Source: an uncultured Eggerthellaceae bacterium (lineage in GTDB: Bacteria > Actinomycetota > Coriobacteriia > Coriobacteriales > Eggerthellaceae). From it: a DNA stretch of 64,000 bases. Positions 8,047 through 16,297 of the stretch are shown piece after piece (position 1 is the first letter of the stretch; each line of letters opens with the position of its first letter). The stretch lies in contig CAJURX010000011.1 of the NCBI GenBank assembly GCA_910589125.1, positions 1 to 64,000 of the forward strand, in the 5' to 3' direction. A model generated the notes under the pieces. That model saw only the letters and a list, made by a program, of their open reading frames with translations, ran no database searches and was not told the DNA's origin. A program made the position numbers and the translations under genes.

Positions 8047-8757
8047 TCAATCGGTGACGTTGCCAGACTGATCAAGGCTGATGGGTTCGCCGCCGAAGGT
8101 CGGGGGTGCCTTGACGGCCACCATGATCAGGTCCTTGGAGCGTGCAGGGATCTCGCGCAAGTCCCAGATCAACTGCTCCTTGAAGGTGTGGAAGTCCGCG
8201 GGCACGCCGATCGCATCCAGCCCTACGCCAAGCGCATCGTACAGTGCACGATAGAGGTGGTATGTCTGCGTGGAGATGATGACGCGCTCAGCGCCGAACA
8301 CGTTCTTCGCTCGGTGCATGGTCTCATAGGTGGAGAACCCGGCGTGATCGCAGAAGATGTTCTCCGCAGGCACGCCCCGATCAACGGCGTACTGCTTCAT
8401 CGCGCGCACCTCGTTGTATGAGACTGTGCCGTGATCGCCGCTCATGATGATCTTCGGGGCAGCTCCCGCTTGGTACAGGGTGATGGCGTTGTCCAAGCGG
8501 TCGCGTAGGATGTCCGAGGGCCTTCCGTCCGGGTGCACGTATGCGCCTAGGACGATGATGGCGTCTGCTTCGCGGCCGGCGGCCTCATCTGTTGTGGTGA
8601 TGTGCTCTGATGCGGTGCCGATCACGATCGCATTCGTGATGCCGAAGAACGCGATGGCTGCCACTAGGCATGCTGCGATGGCATAGACGATCACGCGGAG
8701 GCCTTTGCTTCGCCGCCACAAGGAGCCTTGCTTCTCTGTGCGCGTTCCCTCATCCAT
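8047..8757 (-). CDS. SanA/YdcF-like DUF218 membrane-anchored protein
   Basis: This 236-residue protein has one N-terminal membrane segment (about residues 22-45) and an extracytoplasmic DUF218 domain. Conserved parts are ADAIIVLGAYV, SDILRDRLDNAITLY, IIMSGDHG, VRAMKQYAV and ISTQTYHLYRALYDA. SanA-type proteins affect envelope barrier function and vancomycin sensitivity, but the reaction is not established. It stands alone and is convergent with fetB. The ribosome site is weak. Confidence 0.85.
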   Translation of the reverse strand: MDEGTRTEKQGSLWRRSKGLRVIVYAIAACLVAAIAFFGITNAIVIGTASEHITTTDEAAGREADAIIVLGAYVHPDGRPSDILRDRLDNAITLYQAGAAPKIIMSGDHGTVSYNEVRAMKQYAVDRGVPAENIFCDHAGFSTYETMHRAKNVFGAERVIISTQTYHLYRALYDALGVGLDAIGVPADFHTFKEQLIWDLREIPARSKDLIMVAVKAPPTFGGEPISLDQSGNVTD

Positions 8758-8938
8758 GCAGCCATGATACCAAACGCCCCCTCATGAACGGCTCCGTTAC
8801 GGTATGCGATCCTTGGGCTTACGCAGGCACGTTCGCAGGCAGCTTCGCTCACATTGCGCACTAGCATCGTCTCCGTAGCGAAAAGGGCCCCGCCTGGCCG
8901 TGAAGGGCCGGAGGGGCAGCGTTGATAGGAGACGGATC

Positions 8939-9304
8939 ATGGCTGAGAGCACGAACCCCATCAAGACGATCGACAGCGCACGCGTCGTAGAGGCCATGGA
9001 AGAGGAGCGGCCCATCATAGATGTGCGCCCTGCTGCCATGTATGAAGCCGGCCATATCCCCGGTGCGGTGAATCTGCCGCTCGTTCGTCCCGAAGATGGG
9101 TCCATGGTCCCTGACGAGGAGATCGTGCAGGCCATGGAAGCTCAGGGCGTGGGACCTGAGGATGATGTCGTCCTCTATTGCCAGACCGGCTACCATGCCG
9201 CGCTGGCTGCGCAGACCCTCGCGCATGAGGGATATGAGGACATCGAGCTGTACTCCGGCAGCATGGAGGATTGGAACGCGCGGAGCATGCCCGTCGAGGA
9301 CTGA
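8939..9304 (+). CDS. Rhodanese-like sulfurtransferase
   Basis: This single rhodanese domain of 121 residues has DVRPAAMYEAGHIPGAVNLP (about 30-50) and the active-site loop CQTGYHA with the catalytic Cys, followed by the characteristic ELYSGSMEDW. It transfers or carries sulfane sulfur, probably in the cytoplasm. The start at 8939 (AGGAGA upstream) is chosen over 8900 because the family begins at MAESTNP. It appears to be a single-gene unit; a second rhodanese of the same type is at 15753. Confidence 0.87.
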   Translation: MAESTNPIKTIDSARVVEAMEEERPIIDVRPAAMYEAGHIPGAVNLPLVRPEDGSMVPDEEIVQAMEAQGVGPEDDVVLYCQTGYHAALAAQTLAHEGYEDIELYSGSMEDWNARSMPVED

Positions 9305-9385
9305 GCGAGCGAGGTCTGATCGCTCAGCCTGAATGCACCCCACAGGTTGGGCGCATGAGCTGAGCGCGCAAGGCTCAGCGGGTCA

Positions 9386-10453
9386 TCAGCGAAGGGGCGT
9401 CAGCTCTCCGACCAAGGATGTGGTCATGGAGCGCGCCACTTCGCTGGCAGCAAGGCCCGCACCGAAGAGGTGCATCATCTTGGTGAGAGCTGCCTCGCAT
9501 GTCATGTCCAGCCCACTCACCACGCCCGCTCGAGCAAGCGCGTCCCCCGTGGCGTATCGCTTCTCTTCGACCCCGCCCGCAGGGCATTGGGTCACGTTCA
9601 CGATCACCGTTCCTGCCTTGATGGTCTCGGCCATCAGCGCGGTGAACCATGGCTCTGTGGGGGCGTTCCCCGCCCCGAATGTGCGGAGCACGATCCCCTT
9701 CAGCGCTGTTGAGGCAAGCTGGGGGCGCAGGACGGATTCGGTGATGCCGGGGTAGAGGAACACGACGCCCACGGCGTCGTCCAGGGCAAGCGCTGGCTTG
9801 AATGCGACGTCTGCGGCAGGTCGCCAGAGCAGCTCCTCATTGAAGCGGATGTGGAGGTCCATCTTCGCCAGAGGGGGATGATTGAACGACTTGAAGGCTC
9901 CGAAATCCGTGGAACTGGCCTTCGTGGAGCGATTCCCGCGCCACAGGAACCGCCCAAAGGAGATGGCTACCTCTTGGACCATGGGCTTGCCCGTTGCCTC
10001 GTCTCGCGCTGCAGCGACCTGAAGCGCCGTGATGAGGTTCTCGGTCCCGTCCTCGCGGATCTCTCCGATGGGCAGCTGCGACCCGGTCAGGATGACCGGT
10101 TTCGCCAGCCCGGGGAGCATGAATGACAGCGCCGATGCGGTATAGGCCATGGTGTCGGTGCCGTGGAGGATGACGAAGCCGTCGTAGTCGTCGTATCCGT
10201 CTACGACAAGCTGACAGACCCGCTGCCACTGCCGTGGGTCCATGTTGGAAGAATCTATGGGAGGGTCGAGCTGTGCGTGGTGGATGTCGTAGCCCAGGCG
10301 CCCGATCTTGGGGACATTCTGCAGCAGATGTGCGAAGTCGAACGGTACGAGCGCGCCGGTGGTCGGATCCGCCGTCATGCCAATGGTGCCGCCGGTGTAG
10401 ATGATCAGGAGCCGTGGGCTCCCGTTGCGGCGCGTGTCCTTGGCATTCGCCAT
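9386..10453 (-). CDS. ansA: L-asparaginase, type I (AnsA-like)
   Basis: The 355-residue enzyme hydrolyses L-asparagine to aspartate and ammonia. The first catalytic Thr lies in YTGGTIGM (about residues 19-26) and the second in HGTDTMAYTASAL (about 96-108), followed by LTGSQLPIGEIREDG. The length and absence of a signal peptide fit the cytoplasmic type I enzymes. GGGAGGGGAGAG precedes the ATG. The neighbouring glutaminase at 17565 suggests that the organism uses amino-acid amides, but the genes are not linked. Confidence 0.92.
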   Translation of the reverse strand: MANAKDTRRNGSPRLLIIYTGGTIGMTADPTTGALVPFDFAHLLQNVPKIGRLGYDIHHAQLDPPIDSSNMDPRQWQRVCQLVVDGYDDYDGFVILHGTDTMAYTASALSFMLPGLAKPVILTGSQLPIGEIREDGTENLITALQVAAARDEATGKPMVQEVAISFGRFLWRGNRSTKASSTDFGAFKSFNHPPLAKMDLHIRFNEELLWRPAADVAFKPALALDDAVGVVFLYPGITESVLRPQLASTALKGIVLRTFGAGNAPTEPWFTALMAETIKAGTVIVNVTQCPAGGVEEKRYATGDALARAGVVSGLDMTCEAALTKMMHLFGAGLAASEVARSMTTSLVGELTPLR

Positions 10454-10503
10454 AGCTCTCCCCTCCCGACGCAGGTTCCTGCTTCTCAGGGAGGCCTGCG
10501 GTC

Positions 10504-10806
10504 CTACTTCTTGCTCTTGTCCAGCATATCGCGAACCTCGCCACGGCCTTCGTCATGCAGAGCCTTCTCGTCGGGAGCCAGGCGCTCCAGCAGCTCCAGC
10601 AGCTCGCCCATATGCTCGCGCTCTTCGTCGCGGATGTCAGAGAGCACCTTCTTGGCGTCCTCGTTGTCCGTGGCTTGGACGTGTGCATCATACTCGTGGA
10701 TGGCTTCGAGCTCCCCTACGAGGTCCTGACGAATGGCGTTCACAAGCTCCTCGTCGGTCAGCTTGCGCGGGACCTCCATCACGAACGGATCAGACAGGAT
10801 GGCCAT
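10504..10806 (-). CDS. Small ferritin-like protein resembling encapsulated ferritin (EncFtn)
   Basis: The 100-residue, two-helix protein carries ELEAIHEYDAHV (about residues 33-44) and IRDEEREHMGEL (about 60-71), the Glu and E-x-x-H ligands of half-ferroxidase subunits that dimerise to complete the di-iron site, as in EncFtn. GTG at 10815 would extend it by three codons but lies in the AGGAG ribosome site, so ATG 10806 is preferred. It lies just upstream of ansA on the same strand. No encapsulin shell gene is in the window, so encapsulation is unproven. It could also be read as a short rubrerythrin-like protein. Confidence 0.75.
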   Translation of the reverse strand: MAILSDPFVMEVPRKLTDEELVNAIRQDLVGELEAIHEYDAHVQATDNEDAKKVLSDIRDEEREHMGELLELLERLAPDEKALHDEGRGEVRDMLDKSKK

Positions 10807-11072
10807 GGCGATCACTCCTTTGCTCGTTCTCGCTTGCGCATGGCAAGCGCTCTTGACCGGAACATGCGCATCACGATATCCGTTCAGAGAAGTGGCGAAG
10901 GGAGCGCCGCCATGCTTTGGATGACCTGTTCACGTGCTGTTACCGGACGTATACCTTGGGGGAGGGGGCAGTGATCTTGCGCTGCACATAAAGTCACGTT
11001 GGGGGACCGGTGCTGCCAAGGTAGCACCTACGAAGGGCGTGGGTGCGAAACGGTGTCGTGATCGGGACCAGG
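10807..11072. other. Intergenic region without a supported gene
   Basis: About 265 bases upstream of the ferritin-like gene and downstream of the pentapeptide-repeat gene. I see no supported coding frame. It leads into the GGGCGCAC hairpin at 11073. Confidence 0.5.
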
Positions 11073-11095
11073 CGGGCGCACTTCATGTGCGCCCG
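11073..11095 (+). repeat. REP-like hairpin (CGGGCGCAC stem, TTCAT loop)
   Basis: CGGGCGCAC (11073-11081), loop TTCAT, GTGCGCCCG (11087-11095): a perfect 9-base stem. The same 21-base hairpin core recurs at 18688-18708. There is no T-run, so it does not look like a conventional terminator. Confidence 0.75.
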
Positions 11096-11126
11096 TTGCC
11101 GCGCCCTGGATGTGAGCAGCGGATGC

Positions 11127-11855
11127 CTATTCTTCGACGATGATGCCGAGGCATCGCGCGAGGGAGGCTGCTTGGTAGACGTTCAGCTTCGCGCCATAGA
11201 ACTCGGTCATGGAATCAGAGAAGGTCACATTCTCCAGCAGCGACGTGGTGAAGTCGATGCCAGCAAGATGCGTGCGGAAGAAGCTCGTGTCAGCGAAGCG
11301 GCATTCGGATACGCGCACGAACCGTTGCTCCATCTCAGCCATGTCCGCGCCGGTGAGGTCGCACCCGTGCAGGGCCATGTGCTTCCAGCGGCTCTGCGTG
11401 AGCGCGCTGTAGCTCAGCGAGCAGTCCTTGAGGCGCACGTCCTCGAATGAGCTCTCAAGGAAGGATGCGCCCGTGAGCTTGCAGCTGGTGAAGGAGCACC
11501 GCACGAATCCCGTGCTATCCATCTTCGCATTCGAGAAGTCGCAATCTTCGAAGGCCACATCTCGAAAGATGCTCTGCGTGAAGTCGCATCCTGCGTAGCG
11601 ACAATGGCTGAATCGCGCTCCTTCGATGTCGAGCTCCGTGAAGCTCTCTTCTAGAGCGGTCTCATCTGTGCAATCGAGGTTGCGCACCTCCACCTCGTCA
11701 GCAGCGACCAGGTCACGCAATGTGCCTGGCAGCAGCACATCGGGGATGGTGGGAGGAACGGCTTCTCGCGAAGCTGCTGCTTTGTCGAAATCACCTTGGA
11801 CCATGCTCGGGATGATCACCGCCTCGTGCGCTCCTCTTGGCTCGTGTTCGCTCAT
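11127..11855 (-). CDS. Pentapeptide-repeat protein
   Basis: The 242-residue protein is built largely of A(D/N)LxX-type pentapeptides from about residue 70 to 215 (for example CDFTQSIF, CDFSNAKM, CDLTGADM). These fold as a right-handed beta-helix. There is no signal peptide or membrane segment, so it is probably cytoplasmic. Relatives include Qnr-type gyrase-protecting proteins, but most are of unknown function; I see no basis for a quinolone-resistance call. It is divergent from rarD. Confidence 0.85.
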   Translation of the reverse strand: MSEHEPRGAHEAVIIPSMVQGDFDKAAASREAVPPTIPDVLLPGTLRDLVAADEVEVRNLDCTDETALEESFTELDIEGARFSHCRYAGCDFTQSIFRDVAFEDCDFSNAKMDSTGFVRCSFTSCKLTGASFLESSFEDVRLKDCSLSYSALTQSRWKHMALHGCDLTGADMAEMEQRFVRVSECRFADTSFFRTHLAGIDFTTSLLENVTFSDSMTEFYGAKLNVYQAASLARCLGIIVEE

Positions 11856-11983
11856 GCGAACGCCTCTGGTCAGGGTATCAGATGGTCTGGGGAAGGAGGC
11901 AGTGGCTTTGCGTTGCTTGCACGGCCATGTGGAGATCGGGAGTGCAGGGGTATCATGGGGGCATGACGATCCAGGGGGAGCAG

Positions 11984-12913
11984 ATGAAGGGCGCGTGCAA
12001 GCGCATGGATACCGGTGTCCTGACCGGGCTTATCTGCTATGTCCTGTGGGGGCTATTCCCGCTGTATTGGCGGCTCCTAGATGGGGTCAACCAGTATGAG
12101 ATCGTTGCTCAGCGCGTCATCTGGTGCTTCGTGTTCACGGCGCTCATCTGCGCGGTGGTCCGCGTGGATTTCTGGAAGCTGCTCAAGCAGCCGCGAGCAC
12201 GGCGCTTCCTCATCCCGGCGTCCATCCTCATCACGCTGAATTGGAGCCTCTACATCGTTGCGGTGGCTACCGGACACGTGATCGAGACCTCCATCGGCTA
12301 CTACCTGAATCCGCTCGTCTCCATCGTGCTGGGCATGGTCTGCTTTCAGGAGCGCCTGACGCCGCTGCAATGGGTAGCGGTGGCGCTGTGCGCGACGGGC
12401 ATCATCCTGTTCACCATCGGATATGGCAGCTTCCCAGCCATCGCCATCTGCCTTGCGGTCTCGTTCGGCACCTACGGCGCGGTCAAGAAGCGCGGTGGGT
12501 ATCCGGCTCTTGAGGCCATCGCAGTGGAGAGCGCTGTGATGACGCCGGTGGCTATCGTGTTCGCCGTGGTCCTGGCCATCACCACTGGTGGGCATGCATT
12601 CATGGGGAGCTTGGAGAGCGCAGAGGGTTGGAAGACGACGGCGCTCTTGGTGGGTGGTGGCGCTGTGACAGCCATCCCGTTGATCCTGTTCGCGAAGGCG
12701 GCTAATTCCATTCCGCTCACCCTGCTTGGGTTCCTCCAGTATATCAGCCCTACTTTGGCGCTCATCGTGGGCGTATTCGTGTTCGGGGAGCCGTTCACCA
12801 CGTCGCATGCCGTCTGCTTCGGCTTGATCTGGTGCGGATGCACGCTGGTGATCGTGGATTCCCTTCTGCCTGCTCGCCGATTCCGAGCAGAAGAGCCGCG
12901 CGAATCGCGATGA
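11984..12913 (+). CDS. rarD: RarD-like EamA family transporter
   Basis: This membrane protein of 309 residues has ten segments in two EamA repeats. The RarD signature is visible: GLICYVLWGLFPLYWRLL near the start, EIVAQRVIWC, and ILITLNWSLYIVAV. The substrate is unknown; these proteins are treated as putative amino-acid or drug exporters. The frame is open 49 codons upstream, but the first ATG with a good ribosome site (GGGGGAGC) is at 11984. It is a single gene divergent from the pentapeptide-repeat gene. Confidence 0.88.
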   Translation: MKGACKRMDTGVLTGLICYVLWGLFPLYWRLLDGVNQYEIVAQRVIWCFVFTALICAVVRVDFWKLLKQPRARRFLIPASILITLNWSLYIVAVATGHVIETSIGYYLNPLVSIVLGMVCFQERLTPLQWVAVALCATGIILFTIGYGSFPAIAICLAVSFGTYGAVKKRGGYPALEAIAVESAVMTPVAIVFAVVLAITTGGHAFMGSLESAEGWKTTALLVGGGAVTAIPLILFAKAANSIPLTLLGFLQYISPTLALIVGVFVFGEPFTTSHAVCFGLIWCGCTLVIVDSLLPARRFRAEEPRESR

Positions 12914-13057
12914 AGGATGCCGAAGGCGAAGACGAGGGCTGAGGTCAACGGGCGCACGTGAAGCGCGTTCCTACGAGATCGAGCCTGCGACCCGCATGCG
13001 AACAGAGGATGATGGTGGGGCAGCTTGCCTGCGCCCGGAAACCGCATCATGTGAATG

Positions 13058-13075
13058 GGCGCGATCGATCGCGCC
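13058..13075 (+). repeat. 18-base perfect palindrome GGCGCGATCGATCGCGCC
   Basis: The palindrome lies in the gap between the convergent rarD and murB genes and is followed by TCTACG, like the ends of the GGGCGCA repeat family elsewhere in the window. A related piece, GGGCGCACGTGAAGCGCG, lies at about 12949. It is possibly a diverged REP-like element that also serves as a hairpin between convergent genes. Confidence 0.55.
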
Positions 13076-13107
13076 TCTACGAAGGTCTAACCTGCTCCCT
13101 CAGGCTC

Positions 13108-14025
13108 CTAGAACCCCCACTGGCGAACTTCGGGTTCTAGGGTGACGCCTGCGCATGCGCGAACGGCGTGCTGCACGTCAGCGATCACCTGCTGCACATC
13201 GGCTGCGGTGGCTCCGCCGCAGTTCACGACGAATCCCGCATGCTTGGGGGATACCTGTGCGCCTCCGACACGATGTCCCTGCATTCCGGCATCTTGGATG
13301 AGCTGCCCTGCGAAATATCCTTCGGGACGCTTGAAGGTGGATCCTGCAGAGGGCATGTCCAGGGGCTGCTTCGCCTCGCGGCGCTGCCGAAGGTCGTCCA
13401 TGCGCTCGCGGATGGCCGCAGGATCATCGTGGGTCAGCTTCAGCCCCACTGCCAGCACGATGTATCCCTTCTCCATCATGCAGCTTTGGCGGTACCCCCA
13501 GCAGGCCTCCTCAGCTGAGAGTCGGATGATGCAGCCATCGGGGGTCAGGCAGCGCACCCATTCGGCAACATCGGAGAGCTGGCCACCATAGGCGCCAGCG
13601 TTCATGACCGCTGCTCCGCCGATGGTGCCTGGGATGTCAGCGGCGAACTCGAATCCAGCGAGCCCCGCGTCGCACGCTGCGGCAGCAATGGCATCATTCG
13701 ATGCGCCAGCTTGGGCGGTGATGCATCCGTCGCCTTCCGTGGTGATGTCCGCGAAGCGCTCAGCCAGCTTGAGCACTACGCCGGAGACGCCCTCATCAGC
13801 GGCCAGCACGTTAGAGCCCAGGCCCAAGGCATGCAGTGGAGTCGACGTCTCCTGGCACAGCGCATTGATGGCGGCTATCTCCGATTCCTCGCGAGGCAGC
13901 ACGAGCCATTGTGCTGGGCCTCCTATCTGGAAGGTGGTGTGGCGACAGAGCGGCTCCTGTTCAAGGACGTTCTCGCATCCGACCGCATCCTGCAAGCAGC
14001 GCGTCAAAGAACCGCAAGCATCCAA
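13108..14025 (-). CDS. murB: UDP-N-acetylenolpyruvoylglucosamine reductase MurB
   Basis: The 305-residue FAD enzyme makes UDP-N-acetylmuramate for peptidoglycan. The FAD-binding part shows RHTTFQIGG, LGLGSNVLAAD and IPGTIGGAAVMNAGAYG (about residues 130-146). The substrate/catalytic part has SAGSTFKRP and the late Glu in TLEPEVRQWG. This is the type II (shorter) form. The first codon is TTG, with AAAGGA seven bases upstream; no in-frame ATG precedes EPLCRHTTF. It is located between genes unrelated to cell-wall synthesis. Confidence 0.94.
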   Translation of the reverse strand: MDACGSLTRCLQDAVGCENVLEQEPLCRHTTFQIGGPAQWLVLPREESEIAAINALCQETSTPLHALGLGSNVLAADEGVSGVVLKLAERFADITTEGDGCITAQAGASNDAIAAAACDAGLAGFEFAADIPGTIGGAAVMNAGAYGGQLSDVAEWVRCLTPDGCIIRLSAEEACWGYRQSCMMEKGYIVLAVGLKLTHDDPAAIRERMDDLRQRREAKQPLDMPSAGSTFKRPEGYFAGQLIQDAGMQGHRVGGAQVSPKHAGFVVNCGGATAADVQQVIADVQHAVRACAGVTLEPEVRQWGF

Positions 14026-14159
14026 GGCAAGTCCTTTCGATCGAGCATCGCTTCCTATTATGGACGATTGCCATCAGGATGTGCGGTGTTCGCGATGGAG
14101 CGATCGTGCGATCGCCTGCGCATGCTCTTCAGGTGCGATCCGTGCCCGCGGCAATGCGA

Positions 14160-14819
14160 TCAGCGGATCATGCTCAGTCCCTGTTGGAGCGTTTGCGCAT
14201 CGAGCATCCCGGCGGCGCTTGCCACGACGTTGCCCTGCGCATCCAGGAAGTACGTGCGCGGGATGGACGAGAGGCCGTAGGGCACGGATGCTTCACCATC
14301 CACGTCGAAGAACACGGGGAAGGTGTACCCGTTGTCGGCCACGAACTGCTTTGCGCGCTGCACCGATTCGCCATTGAAGCCGGGGATGTCCACCATCGTG
14401 AACCGGACCTCGTCGCCCATCTCCTCGAAGGCAGCCTGGAACTCAGGCATCTCGCGCTGGCAGGGACCGCACGTGCTTGCCCAGAAGTTGAGCACCATGG
14501 GCTTGCCGAATAGGGAGCTCAGCGACACGTCGTTCCCTTCGGCATCCTGCATGGTGAAGTCAGGTGCAGGCACGGTCTGAGCGTCTTCGGAGCCGTCCTG
14601 CTGGTTGGCCGCATCGCTTGCGCCATCGAAGGAGGTGGTCTGCTCCTCTCGGATGGTGCTGGACGCATTCGGGGCGAGTGCGTTATAGGCGATGGCTGCC
14701 ACGATGATCACCACGGCTAGCACCACCGCACCGATCAGCACGCCCTTCTTGGAGCTGCTCTTCGCCGTTGTCTCTGTGGCTCCTTTCGCAGGAGCCTTCG
14801 CCGCTTTCTTCATGGTCAT
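14160..14819 (-). CDS. TlpA/ResA-like membrane-anchored thioredoxin
   Basis: The 219-residue protein has a cytoplasmic Lys/Ala-rich start, one membrane segment (about 24-45), a low-complexity linker and a TlpA-type thioredoxin domain with active site STCGPCQREMPEF (about residue 120). It reduces disulfides or heme-binding cysteines outside the membrane and is presumably recharged by the CcdA-like protein encoded 20 bases upstream. Two ATGs, 14819 and 14813, are possible after GAAAGGA; I chose the first. Note that the loop has TCGPC with Thr where many have WCxxC plus Trp. Confidence 0.88.
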   Translation of the reverse strand: MTMKKAAKAPAKGATETTAKSSSKKGVLIGAVVLAVVIIVAAIAYNALAPNASSTIREEQTTSFDGASDAANQQDGSEDAQTVPAPDFTMQDAEGNDVSLSSLFGKPMVLNFWASTCGPCQREMPEFQAAFEEMGDEVRFTMVDIPGFNGESVQRAKQFVADNGYTFPVFFDVDGEASVPYGLSSIPRTYFLDAQGNVVASAAGMLDAQTLQQGLSMIR

Positions 14820-14839
14820 CCGATCCTTTCGCGAACAGC

Positions 14840-15502
14840 TCAGCTCAAGAAGCCGAGCAGGTTCCCCATCAGCCCTGTTGCCATGAGCACGCCGATGCCC
14901 ACGAGGAGCCATCCGCATACCTTATTGATGATGTCGTAGTGGCGCTTGATCGCGTCGAACGCGCCCTTCAGCTTGTCGATCAGCACGGCGCTCGCTACGA
15001 AGGGGACGCCCAGGCCCGCTGAATAGCAGAGCAGCATGAGGGTGCCTGTGAGCGCGGAGCCTTGCTGCGAGGCGAGCATGAGCGCAGAGCCCAGGAATGC
15101 GCCGACGCATGGTGTCCAGCCGATGGAGAAGACGATGCCGAAGAGCACGGCCGAGGGGAAGCCCAGCTGCTTCTCGGTGACGGAGGTATCGAGGCCGCGG
15201 AAGAGGTCGAGCTTGATGAAGCCGAGGAAGTACAGGCCGAACAGGATCACGATGAGCCCGCAGACGATGTTGAGCGCTGTGCGGTATTCCAGGAAGAATG
15301 AGCCAACGGTGCCGGCCAGCGCGCCCATGGCTACGAACACGATGGTGAAGCCCAGCACGAATCCGAGCGCGTTCTTGAGGACGGTGGGCGTGCGCACTTC
15401 CTCGCCCGCGGCGAAGTACGTCACATAGATGGGGATCATGGGCAGCAGGCACGGGGACACGAAGGTGATGATCCCCTCAAGGAACGAGATCAGGTAGTCC
15501 AT
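14840..15502 (-). CDS. ccdA: CcdA-like thiol-disulfide carrier (DsbD transmembrane family)
   Basis: This membrane protein of 220 residues has six segments and two conserved Cys, one in TFVSPCLLPMIP (about residue 18) and one in IGWTPCVGAFLG (about residue 132). It carries electrons from cytoplasmic thioredoxin across the membrane. It is the first gene of a two-gene operon with the TlpA-like protein; together they supply reductant to extracytoplasmic proteins, possibly exported Fe-S or heme proteins. Confidence 0.92.
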   Translation of the reverse strand: MDYLISFLEGIITFVSPCLLPMIPIYVTYFAAGEEVRTPTVLKNALGFVLGFTIVFVAMGALAGTVGSFFLEYRTALNIVCGLIVILFGLYFLGFIKLDLFRGLDTSVTEKQLGFPSAVLFGIVFSIGWTPCVGAFLGSALMLASQQGSALTGTLMLLCYSAGLGVPFVASAVLIDKLKGAFDAIKRHYDIINKVCGWLLVGIGVLMATGLMGNLLGFLS

Positions 15503-15752
15503 GTGCCTCCCTTCGCGGCCATCGCGTTGCGCGCCATTGCGTGTCTGCTGGTGTAAGTTCGCCGTTCTGCTCTTGCGTGCGCGCGACGCCTACCATAGCA
15601 GATCCGAGGTGCGGCGACGTGGCGAAGGGGACCTTCGCCACGGATCGCGTTGAGGTGGCAGGGGTGTCAGGGTGTGCCTGTGCGGGATCAGCCGTTCAGA
15701 TGGGTCGCAGATCGCAAGGCTAGCTCTCAGAGGTAGCGCGTTCGGTTGTTCG

Positions 15753-16103
15753 CTACTCCTCTATCGGGCGCGTGTCGTCAGAGATCCAGCCCACCCAGCT
15801 TCCGGCATAGCACTGCTGTCCTGTATAACCTTGGGATTCCAGGAGGTCGCAGGCTTCGCGCGCAAGGCCGCCGTCATAGCAGTAGACGATGAACTCATCC
15901 TCGGGGCCAAGGCCCGCCTTCGTGAATCCTTCGACGAAGCACTCCGCGGTATCGCGTGGGGATTCCTTCGCCTCGATGAGTTGGATGGAGATAGCGCCCG
16001 GAATGCGGCTCTCCTCGTACATGAATCCAGGGCGCACGTCCACGAGGGGAAGGACCCCGAGGTTATCCAGCACGTAGTCAGCGTCAACGATCCGGTAGGC
16101 CAT
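15753..16103 (-). CDS. Rhodanese-like sulfurtransferase
   Basis: The single-domain rhodanese of 116 residues has LVDVRPGFMYEESRIPGAI (about 20-38) and active loop CYDGGLA with the catalytic Cys, closing with CYAGSWVGW. It differs from the rhodanese at 8939 in its active loop and has little other similarity, so the two are probably separate enzymes. It is a single gene; sulfur donor and acceptor are unknown. Confidence 0.84.
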   Translation of the reverse strand: MAYRIVDADYVLDNLGVLPLVDVRPGFMYEESRIPGAISIQLIEAKESPRDTAECFVEGFTKAGLGPEDEFIVYCYDGGLAREACDLLESQGYTGQQCYAGSWVGWISDDTRPIEE

Positions 16104-16297
16104 GATGGCTCCTTTCCTTCAAGCGTGGGGATTCGCGCCGAAGGATACGGAACGCGTTGCTCTGCTGAGGGCGCGTGCTCCAAGCGCTATCGGTCGGTAT
16201 CCCGATCGTTGCGCAAAGGTTGCGTGGCGGAAGCTGCCCGCGCGCCTTGCATGCCAAGGAGCCGCGTGGCCCCATGGGCCGATCTGCTCGGTGAGCC

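Noticed and set aside
11837..11983. Upstream extension of RarD by 49 residues
   Set aside because: The extension overlaps the divergent pentapeptide gene and is not transporter-like; the ribosome site favours 11984.
12958..13140. 60-residue open frame between rarD and murB
   Set aside because: It crosses a palindrome and the murB 3' end, lacks a ribosome site and resembles no family.
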